Of a stretch of 57,866 nucleotides of DNA, positions 42,327 to 50,214 are shown piece by piece. The notes below the pieces were generated by a model. It ran no database searches and had not been told where the DNA came from. It saw nothing but the letters and a program-made list of their open reading frames with translations. This DNA is from CALRGE01 sp964360635 (GTDB taxonomy: Bacteria; Patescibacteriota; Gracilibacteria; UBA1369; 2-02-FULL-48-14), in assembly GCA_964360635.1 (NCBI GenBank), contig CAYHXO010000011.1, positions 1 through 57,866 on the forward strand, written 5' to 3'. The position numbers and the translations under genes were made by a program. Position 1 is the first letter of the stretch. Each line of letters starts with the position of its first letter.

Positions 42327-43091
42327 ATGAAACATACAACAGCAGCAGTAAAAAGCTTTCTAACTACACTAACAGTAGTGGCATTAGTAGCTTCTCCAAT
42401 ATATTATTTCACTTCAACAAGTGCATACGTTGAAAATTACTACGGACAAGTTCAGTCTAATCCACAATATACTCAGTCTTGCTATCCGGCAGTAGTATTC
42501 GAACAATTGCACTTAGAAAAAGATGACTCATTTTCAGATATTGATTTCTCTCCGGCAAAAGACCAAATCACTTATCTTGGTGAAATGGGTATTATAGAGG
42601 GAACATCAGATAATATCTTCAGCCCTAATAAAGCTTTAACTCGTGCGGAATATCTAAAAATGGTTTTCTTAGCATTCGGAAATGAGATTGAAGATGATTC
42701 ATATTCTAATGATTTCTCAGATGTTTCTGACTCTCATTGGGCTGCAGATTTAATTGCTACAGCTAAAAGTCTTGATATAATTAACGGATACATTGATGGC
42801 TCATTCAAACCTGATCAGCAAATTACTTATGCAGAGGCAATCAAAATAGCTTCAAGAGCAACAGGTTGTGATTTCTGGAGCTCAGAACTAGCTGAACATG
42901 GTGTTTCAAATCAAACATGGTCTAGCGACTGGTTTGAAGGATATATGGCTTGGGCAAGCGACAATGGAATCTACCAACTAGATGCAAATACTAAGATGGT
43001 TAGATGGAATGGGGCAATGCTTAGCTACGACATAATGAAGTTTGTGAATGAATCTCTAGGTATCGAAATGCGAGTGATGAAGCACGTGTAA
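42327..43091 (+). CDS. Secreted SLH-domain protein
   Basis: 254 residues. Signal peptide SFLTTLTVVALVASPIYYF, then three S-layer-homology modules that fill the rest: FSDIDFSPAKDQITYLGEMGIIEGT...FSPNKALTRAEYLKM (about 70-115), FSDVSDSHWAADLIATAKSLDIINGY...FKPDQQITYAEAIKI (about 130-175), and a degenerate third (SSDWFEGYMAWASDNGIY...RWNGAML). SLH modules bind pyruvylated wall polymers and anchor S-layer proteins. It is short for an S-layer protein, so more likely an envelope adaptor. A -35 TTGACA lies at 42288-42293. Confidence 0.9.
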   Translation: MKHTTAAVKSFLTTLTVVALVASPIYYFTSTSAYVENYYGQVQSNPQYTQSCYPAVVFEQLHLEKDDSFSDIDFSPAKDQITYLGEMGIIEGTSDNIFSPNKALTRAEYLKMVFLAFGNEIEDDSYSNDFSDVSDSHWAADLIATAKSLDIINGYIDGSFKPDQQITYAEAIKIASRATGCDFWSSELAEHGVSNQTWSSDWFEGYMAWASDNGIYQLDANTKMVRWNGAMLSYDIMKFVNESLGIEMRVMKHV

Positions 43092-43113
43092 TTTACAGTA
43101 CAATACGGTTGCT

Positions 43114-43152
43114 AGAGGGACCTTTGGTGGCGTGGAGGGGTCCCTCTTTTTT
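43114..43152 (+). terminator. Rho-independent terminator of the SLH gene
   Basis: AGAGGGACC (43114-43122) pairs with GGTCCCTCT (43139-43147), followed by TTTTTT. It lies directly before the GT2 promoter. Confidence 0.9.
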
Positions 43153-43158
43153 ATGTGC

Positions 43159-43164
43159 TATAAT
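43159..43164 (+). promoter_or_regulatory. -10 box of the GT2 gene, 6 bases before the ATG
   Basis: TATAAT (43159-43164), CTTGTC, ATG at 43171. The longer reading frame from 43132 overlaps the preceding terminator and is rejected. Confidence 0.65.
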
Positions 43165-43170
43165 CTTGTC

Positions 43171-43845
43171 ATGAAACTTTCAGTTATCATTCCAGCCTAT
43201 AATGAAGAGAAGCGAATTGCCAAAACCCTCGAAGAAATCCGTGAATATCTAAAAGATTTCGATCATGAATTAATTGTTGTTGATGATGGTAGCAGCGACG
43301 GAACGTCGGCCTTTTCTCATCTTACTTATAAGCAGAATATGGGGAAGGGCTACGCAATTAAGAAAGGTGTTGAAATTGCCAATGGCGATTTAATACTCTT
43401 TATAGATGCAGATAATGCCACTCCAATAGAAGAACTCACAAAATTTCTTAAAATTGATGCAGATATTATTATAGGATCTCGATATTTACCTGAAAGTAGA
43501 ATTGAAAGGAAACAATCTCATCTTCGTATTCTTATAGGTAGGCTTGGAAACCTCATCATCAGTCTTTTGGTTATAAAAAATATAAAGGATACACAGTGTG
43601 GATTTAAACTCTTCAAAAAAACAGTCGCAAAGGAACTTTTCTCAGAACTACAAACTTACAGGTTTGGATTCGACATTGAAATTCTTGCCAGAGCTCAAAA
43701 AAAACATATGAAAATCGTTGAGGTACCGGTTACTTGGCTTCACAATAATAATAGTCGTGTCCGTCCAATTCGAGATGCACTTAAAACCCTATTAGATCTA
43801 ATAAAAATCTGGTGGAGATTGACTTTTCCTCATAAAGTTGTATAA
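43171..43845 (+). CDS. GT2-family glycosyltransferase, dolichyl/polyprenyl-phosphate hexosyltransferase-like
   Basis: 224 residues. LSVIIPAYNEEKRIAKTLEEI, VVDDGSSDGT, NMGKGYAIKKGVE, the DXD motif LFIDADNATP, IIGSRYLPES, DTQCGFKLFKK and FDIEILARAQKK are those of the DPM1/ALG5-like branch that transfers a hexose from a nucleotide sugar to polyprenyl phosphate. The product would feed surface glycosylation. There is no C-terminal membrane domain. The start is fixed by the TATAAT six bases upstream. Confidence 0.92.
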   Translation: MKLSVIIPAYNEEKRIAKTLEEIREYLKDFDHELIVVDDGSSDGTSAFSHLTYKQNMGKGYAIKKGVEIANGDLILFIDADNATPIEELTKFLKIDADIIIGSRYLPESRIERKQSHLRILIGRLGNLIISLLVIKNIKDTQCGFKLFKKTVAKELFSELQTYRFGFDIEILARAQKKHMKIVEVPVTWLHNNNSRVRPIRDALKTLLDLIKIWWRLTFPHKVV

Positions 43846-43908
43846 TTAGAATATATGAAACTTGATTCTTAGCTCGAGTTTAACTAAACTCATGAAGCTC
43901 ACAAAAAT

Positions 43909-44643
43909 ATGAACGACGACCAGAATACAAATCAGAACTCAGGAACCTTCTATAGTAGTGGCTTCACGGTTGGTGGTGATTCTAGCGGATCATCTTCAAC
44001 TCCGACTCCGCCTACACCTCCATCGCCTCCTGTGCAGAATCCACCTACTCCTCCAAGTCCACCAACTCCTGTTCCTGTTGTTCAACCAGTTGTAACACCT
44101 GTTCCACCTATTCAACCAGTTCAGGCTCAAGTGCAACCTGTTGTTGCACCTGTTCAGCCAAGTCCGCCAGCACCTCCTGCTACTCAACCAACTCCACCTG
44201 CGCCTCCAATGGCTGGAATGATGGGTGATGATGATTTTGGAGGTCCTGCTGAACTAAAAGGAGATCCAAATTACAAGTTTGGTGAAAAAATGCAGGAATT
44301 CAAGACAACAATAGTGATTCCTCCTCATAGTATTTCATTTGATGAAAATAAATTTTTAAATCTACTAGCAGGTTCAATTTCACTTACTAAAGATGAAAAG
44401 AAGAAAATTATTGATTCAATTCCAAAATTGAGACAAGACCAAGTAGACGAACTAATGAGAATTTTTGAAGAAGAAAGAGAAAAATTCTTAGAACTTTCCG
44501 GTAAACATTCAACACAGCTCAAGAAGCTTGAAGATCAACATGCTGCAGATTGGAAAGACCTTGAAATCTCATATAAGGCTGCAGAAAAATCCTCAGAAGA
44601 CGCAAATAAAGCAGAAGAAATTCGCAAACAATTAGGACTTTAG
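43909..44643 (+). CDS. Pro-rich protein with a C-terminal helical domain shared with the 24.4-kb protein
   Basis: 244 residues: Asn/Gly/Ser start, a Pro-rich disordered region (about 25-105, repeats of PTPPSPP and PVQP type), a short MAGMMGDDDFGG, then a region FKTTIVIPPHSISFDENKFLNLLAGS and the charged helical domain TKDEKKKIIDSIPKLRQDQ to the closing IRKQLGL. The last 95 residues are paralogous to those of the 150-aa protein at 24355-24807. No signal peptide. A TATAAT at about 43845 and a GAGTTT/AAACTC hairpin (43876-43891) lie in its leader. Function unknown. Confidence 0.75.
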   Translation: MNDDQNTNQNSGTFYSSGFTVGGDSSGSSSTPTPPTPPSPPVQNPPTPPSPPTPVPVVQPVVTPVPPIQPVQAQVQPVVAPVQPSPPAPPATQPTPPAPPMAGMMGDDDFGGPAELKGDPNYKFGEKMQEFKTTIVIPPHSISFDENKFLNLLAGSISLTKDEKKKIIDSIPKLRQDQVDELMRIFEEEREKFLELSGKHSTQLKKLEDQHAADWKDLEISYKAAEKSSEDANKAEEIRKQLGL

Positions 44644-44653
44644 TGTATTATGT

Positions 44654-44672
44654 TGTGGCCTAATCCCACCAC
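44654..44672 (+). promoter_or_regulatory. Leader motif shared with the 45.7-kb gene
   Basis: TGTGGCCTAATCCCACCAC directly precedes the lipoprotein ATG. A variant TTGGCACTAATCCACCAC lies before the secreted-protein gene at 45668-45685 (minus strand). A -10-like TATTAT lies just upstream at about 44646-44651. Confidence 0.35.
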
Positions 44673-45041
44673 ATGAAACATAAAGTCATTTTAATCTCAT
44701 CTCTTTTTTTTATTATATCTGCTTGTAACTCAAATTCTGCAGAAAATTCAGACTCAGAAAACTCAATTTCATCAGATGTAACTGAAGAGAAACTAAGCCC
44801 TGAGGAGGCCGAATTAAAAGCTAAAGAAGTTGCAGCTGAAAACTACACAATTTTTACTGATGCTGTTCATTCAGGCGATGCTTCTGTGTGTGAATCTATT
44901 GAAAGTAATGATTTACAGTTTTCTTGTCGTCAGAACGTAATCTTTAAATCTGCAATCACAAAGAATGATAAATCCATATGTGCTCAACTGGAAACTGCTA
45001 AAGGGAAAGAAGACTGCATTGCATCTTTTGAAAGTATTTAA
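44673..45041 (+). CDS. Small lipoprotein of unknown function
   Basis: 122 residues. Signal peptide VILISSLFFIISAC with lipobox I-S-A-Cys (Cys18), then a Ser/Asn/Glu linker and a small domain with four cysteines (DASVCESI, FSCRQN, SICAQL, EDCIAS), likely two disulfides. It is membrane-anchored on the outer face. No family recognised. It converges on the secreted-protein gene; the ends abut. Confidence 0.75.
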   Translation: MKHKVILISSLFFIISACNSNSAENSDSENSISSDVTEEKLSPEEAELKAKEVAAENYTIFTDAVHSGDASVCESIESNDLQFSCRQNVIFKSAITKNDKSICAQLETAKGKEDCIASFESI

Positions 45042-45656
45042 CTAAATATCACTAGTAGTTGTACCTTGTGAGTCATCTGGTGAAAGACAAATAGCTGTTG
45101 AGGCCACAGAAGTTGTGTTTGCAAAAGCTCTGCAAAGATATGTAGTACTTAATTTCTTTACGTACGCACCTTTATAATAATAGCTTGAAGTTGCACTCGT
45201 TAAATTCCCTGAACAGCCAATTAAATAGTCGCCAGCAGTGCAAGATGCTCCAGTACTATAATAAAGTGTTGTACCTGCTGCATAAGCAGGGCAACTAGAA
45301 CTGGAACATGTTGAGTAACTAGTACTATTTTTATAATAGATGTCTCCAAATGTTGTAGCAGTTAAGGCTGATGATGCGGCAATTTCACCTCCACTTTCGC
45401 TAGATAGGTAATCTGTAATTAAACCACCTAGAGTTGTTACTGTTCCTTCAACCTTTAAATTATCTTCATCTGGATCTGCTAATCCTCCATTCCCAATCAA
45501 CAACGCATTGAAGTTTGGAGTAATCAACTCATATGGATCGCCCGGAGCTTCTGAAGGAGTGTAAGTTGCAAGAACAGTGCTGATTCCAAAAGAAAATAGA
45601 AGTCCAAGTACTAAGGTAGCTGAAATTCTTTCAAAAAATGTGAAGAGGTTTTTCAT
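45042..45656 (-). CDS. Secreted Ser/Thr/Tyr-rich protein of unknown function
   Basis: 204 residues. N-terminal hydrophobic helix ISATLVLGLLFSFGISTVLA, then an extracellular part rich in Ser, Thr, Tyr and Gly with several cysteines, including SYSTCSSSSCPAYAAG and YLIGCSGNLTS. The composition resembles minor pilins or autotransported adhesins, but there is no prepilin peptidase motif (no Gly-Phe-Thr-x-x-Glu). It shares a leader motif with the convergent lipoprotein gene. Function unknown. Confidence 0.65.
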   Translation of the reverse strand: MKNLFTFFERISATLVLGLLFSFGISTVLATYTPSEAPGDPYELITPNFNALLIGNGGLADPDEDNLKVEGTVTTLGGLITDYLSSESGGEIAASSALTATTFGDIYYKNSTSYSTCSSSSCPAYAAGTTLYYSTGASCTAGDYLIGCSGNLTSATSSYYYKGAYVKKLSTTYLCRAFANTTSVASTAICLSPDDSQGTTTSDI

Positions 45657-45667
45657 GATTATGGATT

Positions 45668-45685
45668 GTGGTGGATTAGTGCCAA
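45668..45685 (-). promoter_or_regulatory. Leader motif before the secreted-protein gene
   Basis: Minus-strand TTGGCACTAATCCACCAC, a variant of the motif at 44654-44672, 12 bases before the ATG at 45656. TAAAAT upstream could be the -10. Confidence 0.35.
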
Positions 45686-45691
45686 CTAATT

Positions 45692-47119
45692 TTAGTAGGC
45701 TCTGGCGAAATACACAAGAGTATCAGTCTCTCTACCTGTGAAGAAACATTTCAATTTTTCGGTGGATTTTTCCGGGTCGATTATTCTGATTGTCGCCTTA
45801 GTTTCATCCTGAATTTTTTTCTCTTCTTCATCAGTGCCAGCCCATGGGACTTTAATAAATCCACCTTTTTCATCGAGAATTTTAACCATTTCTTCTAAAC
45901 TCGACGCCTCTCGAGTGTTCTCCTTCAAAAATAAAGTTGCTTTCTCCAACAAATTTTCCTGAATTTTATCTAGAATATAAGGAATTTCTTGTTCAAGATC
46001 TCCAATTGGTAAATTGAATTTATCACCGTCTCTTCGAGTTACTGTTACCTCAGATTTTTCCAAATCACGAGGCCCTAGATCAATTCTAATAGGAACTCCT
46101 TTCACTTCCCATTCATTAAATTTATAACCAGGAGTAACTGTGTCACGTTCATCAAAATGTACTCGAATATTTAGCGCCTCAAGAGCTTCTTTAATTCCAT
46201 TTAGTTCGTCAAAAATTCGAGTTTTCTCTTCATCAGTTTTGAAAATCGGCACAAGTACAACTTGATGAGGTGCGATTTTTGGTGGTAAAACCAAACCTTT
46301 TTCATCGCCATGACAAACAATAACAGTTCCAATAATTCTGGTTGAAAGGCCCCATGAAGTTTGCCAAGCATGTTGAACAACACTATTTTGATCCTGAAAA
46401 GTTACATTAAATGACTTTGCAAAAGTTTGTCCTAAGTGGTGAGAGGTTCCAGCTTGAATTGCTTTACCGTCTTTAGCCAAGGCCTCAGTTGTGAGGGTGT
46501 AAAGTGCACCTGCGAAAGTTTCTTTTCTTGATTTTTTTCCAGTTAAAACAGGTAGTGATAAGAAATCTCTATCAAAATCTTTATACATATTTAATGCTCT
46601 ATCAACTTCAACTGCAGCATCTTCACTAGTTGCATGAACTGTATGGCCTTCTTGCCATAAAAACTCAGTCGTTCTCAAAAATGGTCGTGTTCGCATTTCC
46701 CATCTAACCACATTTGCCCACTGATTTATTTTCAATGGCAAGTCACGGTAACTGTGAATCCAATCTGAAAAAGTGTCATACATTATCGTCTCAGAAGTCG
46801 GCCTAACAATTAAAGGTTCCGCAAGTTTTTTGCCGCCACCATGAGTCACAACAGCACATTCGGGTGCAAAACCTTCTAAATGTTCTTTTTCACGATTCAA
46901 TAAACTTTCAGGAATGAAAAGAGGGAAGTAAACATTCTGAACATCTGCTTTTTTGATTCTTGAATTCAATTCAGCCTGAATAAACTCCCAAATTGCATAT
47001 CCATAAGGTTTAATAATCATGCAACCTTTAACCTTACTGTAATCCGCCAAATCGGCTTCTTTAACAACATCAAGGTACCACTGCGCGAAATCTTTTGATT
47101 GAGGTGTAATTTTTATCAT
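45692..47119 (-). CDS. proS: Prolyl-tRNA synthetase, eukaryote/archaeon-like (short) type
   Basis: Class II synthetase of 475 residues. Motif 1 MIIKPYGYAIWEFIQ, motif 2 VVRWEMRTRPFLRTTEFLWQEGHT, motif 3 TRIIGTVIVCHGDEKGLVLPP, anticodon-binding VRIDLGPRDLE and a C-terminal domain ending in FARAY-type Tyr, as in archaeal and eukaryotic ProRS. It lacks the INS editing insertion of E. coli-type ProRS. The C-terminal zinc site has lost cysteines. The ATG lies six bases after TAAAAT (47131-47126), a variant of the leaderless arrangement. Confidence 0.95.
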   Translation of the reverse strand: MIKITPQSKDFAQWYLDVVKEADLADYSKVKGCMIIKPYGYAIWEFIQAELNSRIKKADVQNVYFPLFIPESLLNREKEHLEGFAPECAVVTHGGGKKLAEPLIVRPTSETIMYDTFSDWIHSYRDLPLKINQWANVVRWEMRTRPFLRTTEFLWQEGHTVHATSEDAAVEVDRALNMYKDFDRDFLSLPVLTGKKSRKETFAGALYTLTTEALAKDGKAIQAGTSHHLGQTFAKSFNVTFQDQNSVVQHAWQTSWGLSTRIIGTVIVCHGDEKGLVLPPKIAPHQVVLVPIFKTDEEKTRIFDELNGIKEALEALNIRVHFDERDTVTPGYKFNEWEVKGVPIRIDLGPRDLEKSEVTVTRRDGDKFNLPIGDLEQEIPYILDKIQENLLEKATLFLKENTREASSLEEMVKILDEKGGFIKVPWAGTDEEEKKIQDETKATIRIIDPEKSTEKLKCFFTGRETDTLVYFARAY

Positions 47120-47128
47120 GGTTGGATT

Positions 47129-48862
47129 TTACTGTATGACCTCGCCTTGGGAAAGCGATTTTATTTTTATATTATCTGGCAGGGTCGGAATTGTCGGAGA
47201 CCAAAATGGCCACATCTTAATTTCGACACTGTTAACTTCAGGTAAATTTTGAATATAATTTTCAGCTTCTTCAACTGTTTTGCCGGCAATATGTTCCTTA
47301 ATTTTCTTCGCAAGTTTATTTCCACCTTCAAGATCCGGGTTAATTTCATACTCCTCAATTCCTTGAATTTGTGCTGTAAATTTATAAATATCACTCTTCA
47401 AGTTAACCTCAAAAACATTAATACTGATTGAATTTTCATCAATTTTAACCAAGCGTTTACCTGGAGTTTTAGTTCCAATGACATCAGCCTTTAAGATAGA
47501 AAAGAGGGTATCGCTGTTATATGCCACACCGCTAATTTTCATTTTTCCTGTAACTTCAAAACTAGTTTGTTCTTTACCAACAATTTCCCTAGGTAGAGAA
47601 ATTTCAGGTGCACCATATTGAATTATGTCTGAATCTTCAAGGAGGCTAAGTTGAATTCCGTTAGCCGTACCTTGCGCTAAGGCCTCTTTACGTAATGCTG
47701 AAAGTGCCTTCTCTTTCAGTACCGCCTCCATTTTTACACCTGCTGCAATCAAATCTTCGTCAGAAACAAAAGTTAAAACAATGGTTGTCCCACCAGCCAT
47801 ATATTCAGTGCTTTCTCCATACAGCTGATCTTTATTGGAATCTCTAAGCCCAGGTAGGAAAAATTTACTTGGTCCAATATTTCCTCTTTCTCCAACATTT
47901 GTTCCATTAACATCTTTTTCATCAGCAACAACGCTCACCAAGAGCTGACCATTAGCCGGTACTGTCACTCCTTCTTTGATTCTAAAGATGATTCCTTCTG
48001 TTGTTTGAAATCTTGTTTCCGGAATGAGCGGCCAATTTTTATTTGAAATATTATTAATTATTAAATTGCCAGAAGCGTTTCCACCTTGAGATTTTGTTCC
48101 GCTACTTTGATAGGTGAGAGTTGTTTCAGCTTCCGCACTTAAGTCATAAACTTTTATATCTTTTGAATCCACTGGATTGCTTTGTAAAATTATGTTTGCA
48201 CCTTTAGTTATTACTGTTGAAGCAGGGACTATATTTATTGTAGCGCCAGGTAGAGCCACGTAGGCGATAAAAAAGAAAACCGCGATACTCGCCCCCAAAA
48301 ACACTACAATAGAGCGTTTATTCAAACTATTAAAATATGAACCGGCTTGGTTGAGTTTATTTATTTTTCGCTCTCTCAGGTAAGCCTTGAAAGAAAAGCC
48401 TTTATCTCCTGTTTTTAAAGTTCTTACAATTTCAAAAATAGTAGATTTTTTCTGTGGAAGTCTAGACGGTTGAGTTTCATCAACGTCATTAGAAGTTGCC
48501 GCAATTGGTTTCAGCAAGGCACTTTCTTCTCTTACTTCAGCCTCAATTTTACTATTATCCATTTTTGCGTAATGATCAAAAACCTTGATACCAGATTGAT
48601 GAGCCAGCTTCATTCCGTTCGTATCATCTGTAATAATAAATAGTGTTTTTCCAAGATCATCCATTTTTTGTTTCAGGATTTTCAAATTCACAACACTTTG
48701 AAAAAGAACTGCTCGTTTTGGAATTACTAAATAGATATCTTTGTATGCCAACTTTTCAACACGATCAAAAATACTGGTGATTTCATCGTCAATTTGAATG
48801 AAAATCATTTTCTTTTTTGAAACTTTTTTAACTTCATCTTCCATCAGCGCCGAAGGCGGCAT
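47129..48862 (-). CDS. Single-pass membrane protein with a baseplate-J-like extracytoplasmic domain
   Basis: 577 residues. Cytoplasmic N-terminus of about 190 with a Rossmann-like IYLVIPKRAVLFQSVVNL...TLFIITDDTNGMKLA segment, one transmembrane helix (SIVVFLGASIAVFFFIAYVAL), then LPGATINIVPAST and a beta-rich region with PETRFQTTEGIIFRIKEGVTVPANG and NVGERGNIGPSKF, the pattern of phage baseplate J / gp47 domains seen in CPR membrane proteins. It follows the FtsA-like ATPase by 15 bases. ATG at 48862 or at 48844; a GC-rich hairpin lies between them. Role unknown, possibly an envelope machine with the ATPase. Confidence 0.7.
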   Translation of the reverse strand: MPPSALMEDEVKKVSKKKMIFIQIDDEITSIFDRVEKLAYKDIYLVIPKRAVLFQSVVNLKILKQKMDDLGKTLFIITDDTNGMKLAHQSGIKVFDHYAKMDNSKIEAEVREESALLKPIAATSNDVDETQPSRLPQKKSTIFEIVRTLKTGDKGFSFKAYLRERKINKLNQAGSYFNSLNKRSIVVFLGASIAVFFFIAYVALPGATINIVPASTVITKGANIILQSNPVDSKDIKVYDLSAEAETTLTYQSSGTKSQGGNASGNLIINNISNKNWPLIPETRFQTTEGIIFRIKEGVTVPANGQLLVSVVADEKDVNGTNVGERGNIGPSKFFLPGLRDSNKDQLYGESTEYMAGGTTIVLTFVSDEDLIAAGVKMEAVLKEKALSALRKEALAQGTANGIQLSLLEDSDIIQYGAPEISLPREIVGKEQTSFEVTGKMKISGVAYNSDTLFSILKADVIGTKTPGKRLVKIDENSISINVFEVNLKSDIYKFTAQIQGIEEYEINPDLEGGNKLAKKIKEHIAGKTVEEAENYIQNLPEVNSVEIKMWPFWSPTIPTLPDNIKIKSLSQGEVIQ

Positions 48863-48863
48863 T
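48845..48863. repeat. REP-like hairpin, copy 1
   Basis: CAGCGCCGAAGGCGGCATT on the plus strand; the same sequence with one extra A is at 52059-52078. The core CGCC-GAA-GGCG forms a hairpin and overlaps the first codons of the baseplate-J-like gene. Confidence 0.55.
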
Positions 48864-48877
48864 GGTTATAAAATAGT

Positions 48878-50167
48878 TTAAACTTGCATAAGTCGAACAA
48901 CTTTTTGCAGCATTTTAGTAAGAATTTTTTCCTCCGCAATCAGCTCCATTCCAATATTAGATAGTGCCATTGGCATTATATCAGCTGGCGAAATAAGCAT
49001 TCCGGTCTGATCTTTTATATGAGAAATATTCTTTGGTTGTAAATATTTGATTTGTGGCTTTCTTGGAAAGTTCAGTTTTTTATGCCATTCACTTTGTTCT
49101 AGTGAAACCTTAATTTCATTCAACATCGAACCGCCTCCTGAAAGATATATTGTTGGAGGCAAGGAATCAACCTCTGTCATTTCTCTCAAAGTCAAAAATA
49201 CACCTGAAGTCCAAACTTCAATGTCACTTTCTATAGCGCGACTTACGATTTTATGTGATTGCTGTTCAAGCTGTCCATTGGAGAATGCAATCTTAACTTC
49301 TTCCGCTTCATCAATAGAAATATTCAAAGTGTATGCCAATCTTTTTGTGAAGGCCTTACCTCCAATAGTAAACATTTTTGTGGAAACAACGCTACCATCA
49401 ACAACCAAAGAAATATCAGTTGTTCCACCGCCAACATCTATAAAAATTCCTGAGTAGCCCTGCAATTCTGTTCCGCCCAAGAGCCTACCTAGTGCATAAG
49501 GCTCAGCCATAATCGCTAAAATTTCTCTATCTAATTCTGCTCCGATTGTTTGCAATGCACCAAAATGTACAACAGGAGAAAACGCGTTAAAAACGCTCAT
49601 CGTAAGTTCTCTACCCTGAAATCCAATAGGATTAGAAACTTTATAAGAATCAATTTTTATATCGACAATTGCGGCGTGCACTAACTTAACATCAATTTCA
49701 TTGAAGCCTGTTTCATAGGCCAAATCTGCACGTACTTTCTCGAAAGCCTTCCACTGTACTTTATGAATAATATTTTTCAATTCTTCTTGATGAATTTTAC
49801 TCGACGGATCTCTTCTCTTATAAGAAATTGTGGAAGTTGCACCTTTTATTAGTTCGCCTGCTACACCCAAAACTAATTTTCCTGGAGCACATCCAGCCAT
49901 TTTTTCCGCTTCTTTTATTGCGAAGTTACAATTTTGAATTACTCCTGCAATATCCACAATGACTCCATTTTCCATTTCGTCCTTATTTTGTCTTCTGCGA
50001 CCAATTCCCAAAACTTTCACTTCTTTTCCCTCAACTTCACAAACCGCAGACTTTACAAACTCAGTCCCAATATCAAGAACCGTGAAAATTCTCTCTCTTT
50101 TTGGCCCGTTTGCGTTTTTAAATTTAAACATAGCTTCGCGAATTATACCTTGAACTCCTCTTATCAT
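48878..50167 (-). CDS. FtsA/PilM-like actin-fold ATPase
   Basis: 429 residues with the actin-like ATPase signature: phosphate-1 TVLDIGTEFVKSAV (about 28-41), phosphate-2 GIFIDVGGGTTDISLV (about 240), adenosine loop IYLSGGGSML (about 345), and the SHS2-like 1C domain between. It is annotated in the family as FtsA (divisome) or PilM (type IV pilus assembly). No ftsZ or pil genes are adjacent; the neighbour downstream is the baseplate-J-like membrane protein, a pair that recurs in CPR genomes as I recall it. The C-terminal amphipathic tail (LTKMLQKVVRLM) could bind membrane. Confidence 0.85.
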   Translation of the reverse strand: MIRGVQGIIREAMFKFKNANGPKRERIFTVLDIGTEFVKSAVCEVEGKEVKVLGIGRRRQNKDEMENGVIVDIAGVIQNCNFAIKEAEKMAGCAPGKLVLGVAGELIKGATSTISYKRRDPSSKIHQEELKNIIHKVQWKAFEKVRADLAYETGFNEIDVKLVHAAIVDIKIDSYKVSNPIGFQGRELTMSVFNAFSPVVHFGALQTIGAELDREILAIMAEPYALGRLLGGTELQGYSGIFIDVGGGTTDISLVVDGSVVSTKMFTIGGKAFTKRLAYTLNISIDEAEEVKIAFSNGQLEQQSHKIVSRAIESDIEVWTSGVFLTLREMTEVDSLPPTIYLSGGGSMLNEIKVSLEQSEWHKKLNFPRKPQIKYLQPKNISHIKDQTGMLISPADIMPMALSNIGMELIAEEKILTKMLQKVVRLMQV

Positions 50168-50214
50168 GAAATGAATTTTGTGTTATTTTGATTTTGCAAT
50201 ATAACCAGACAAAA

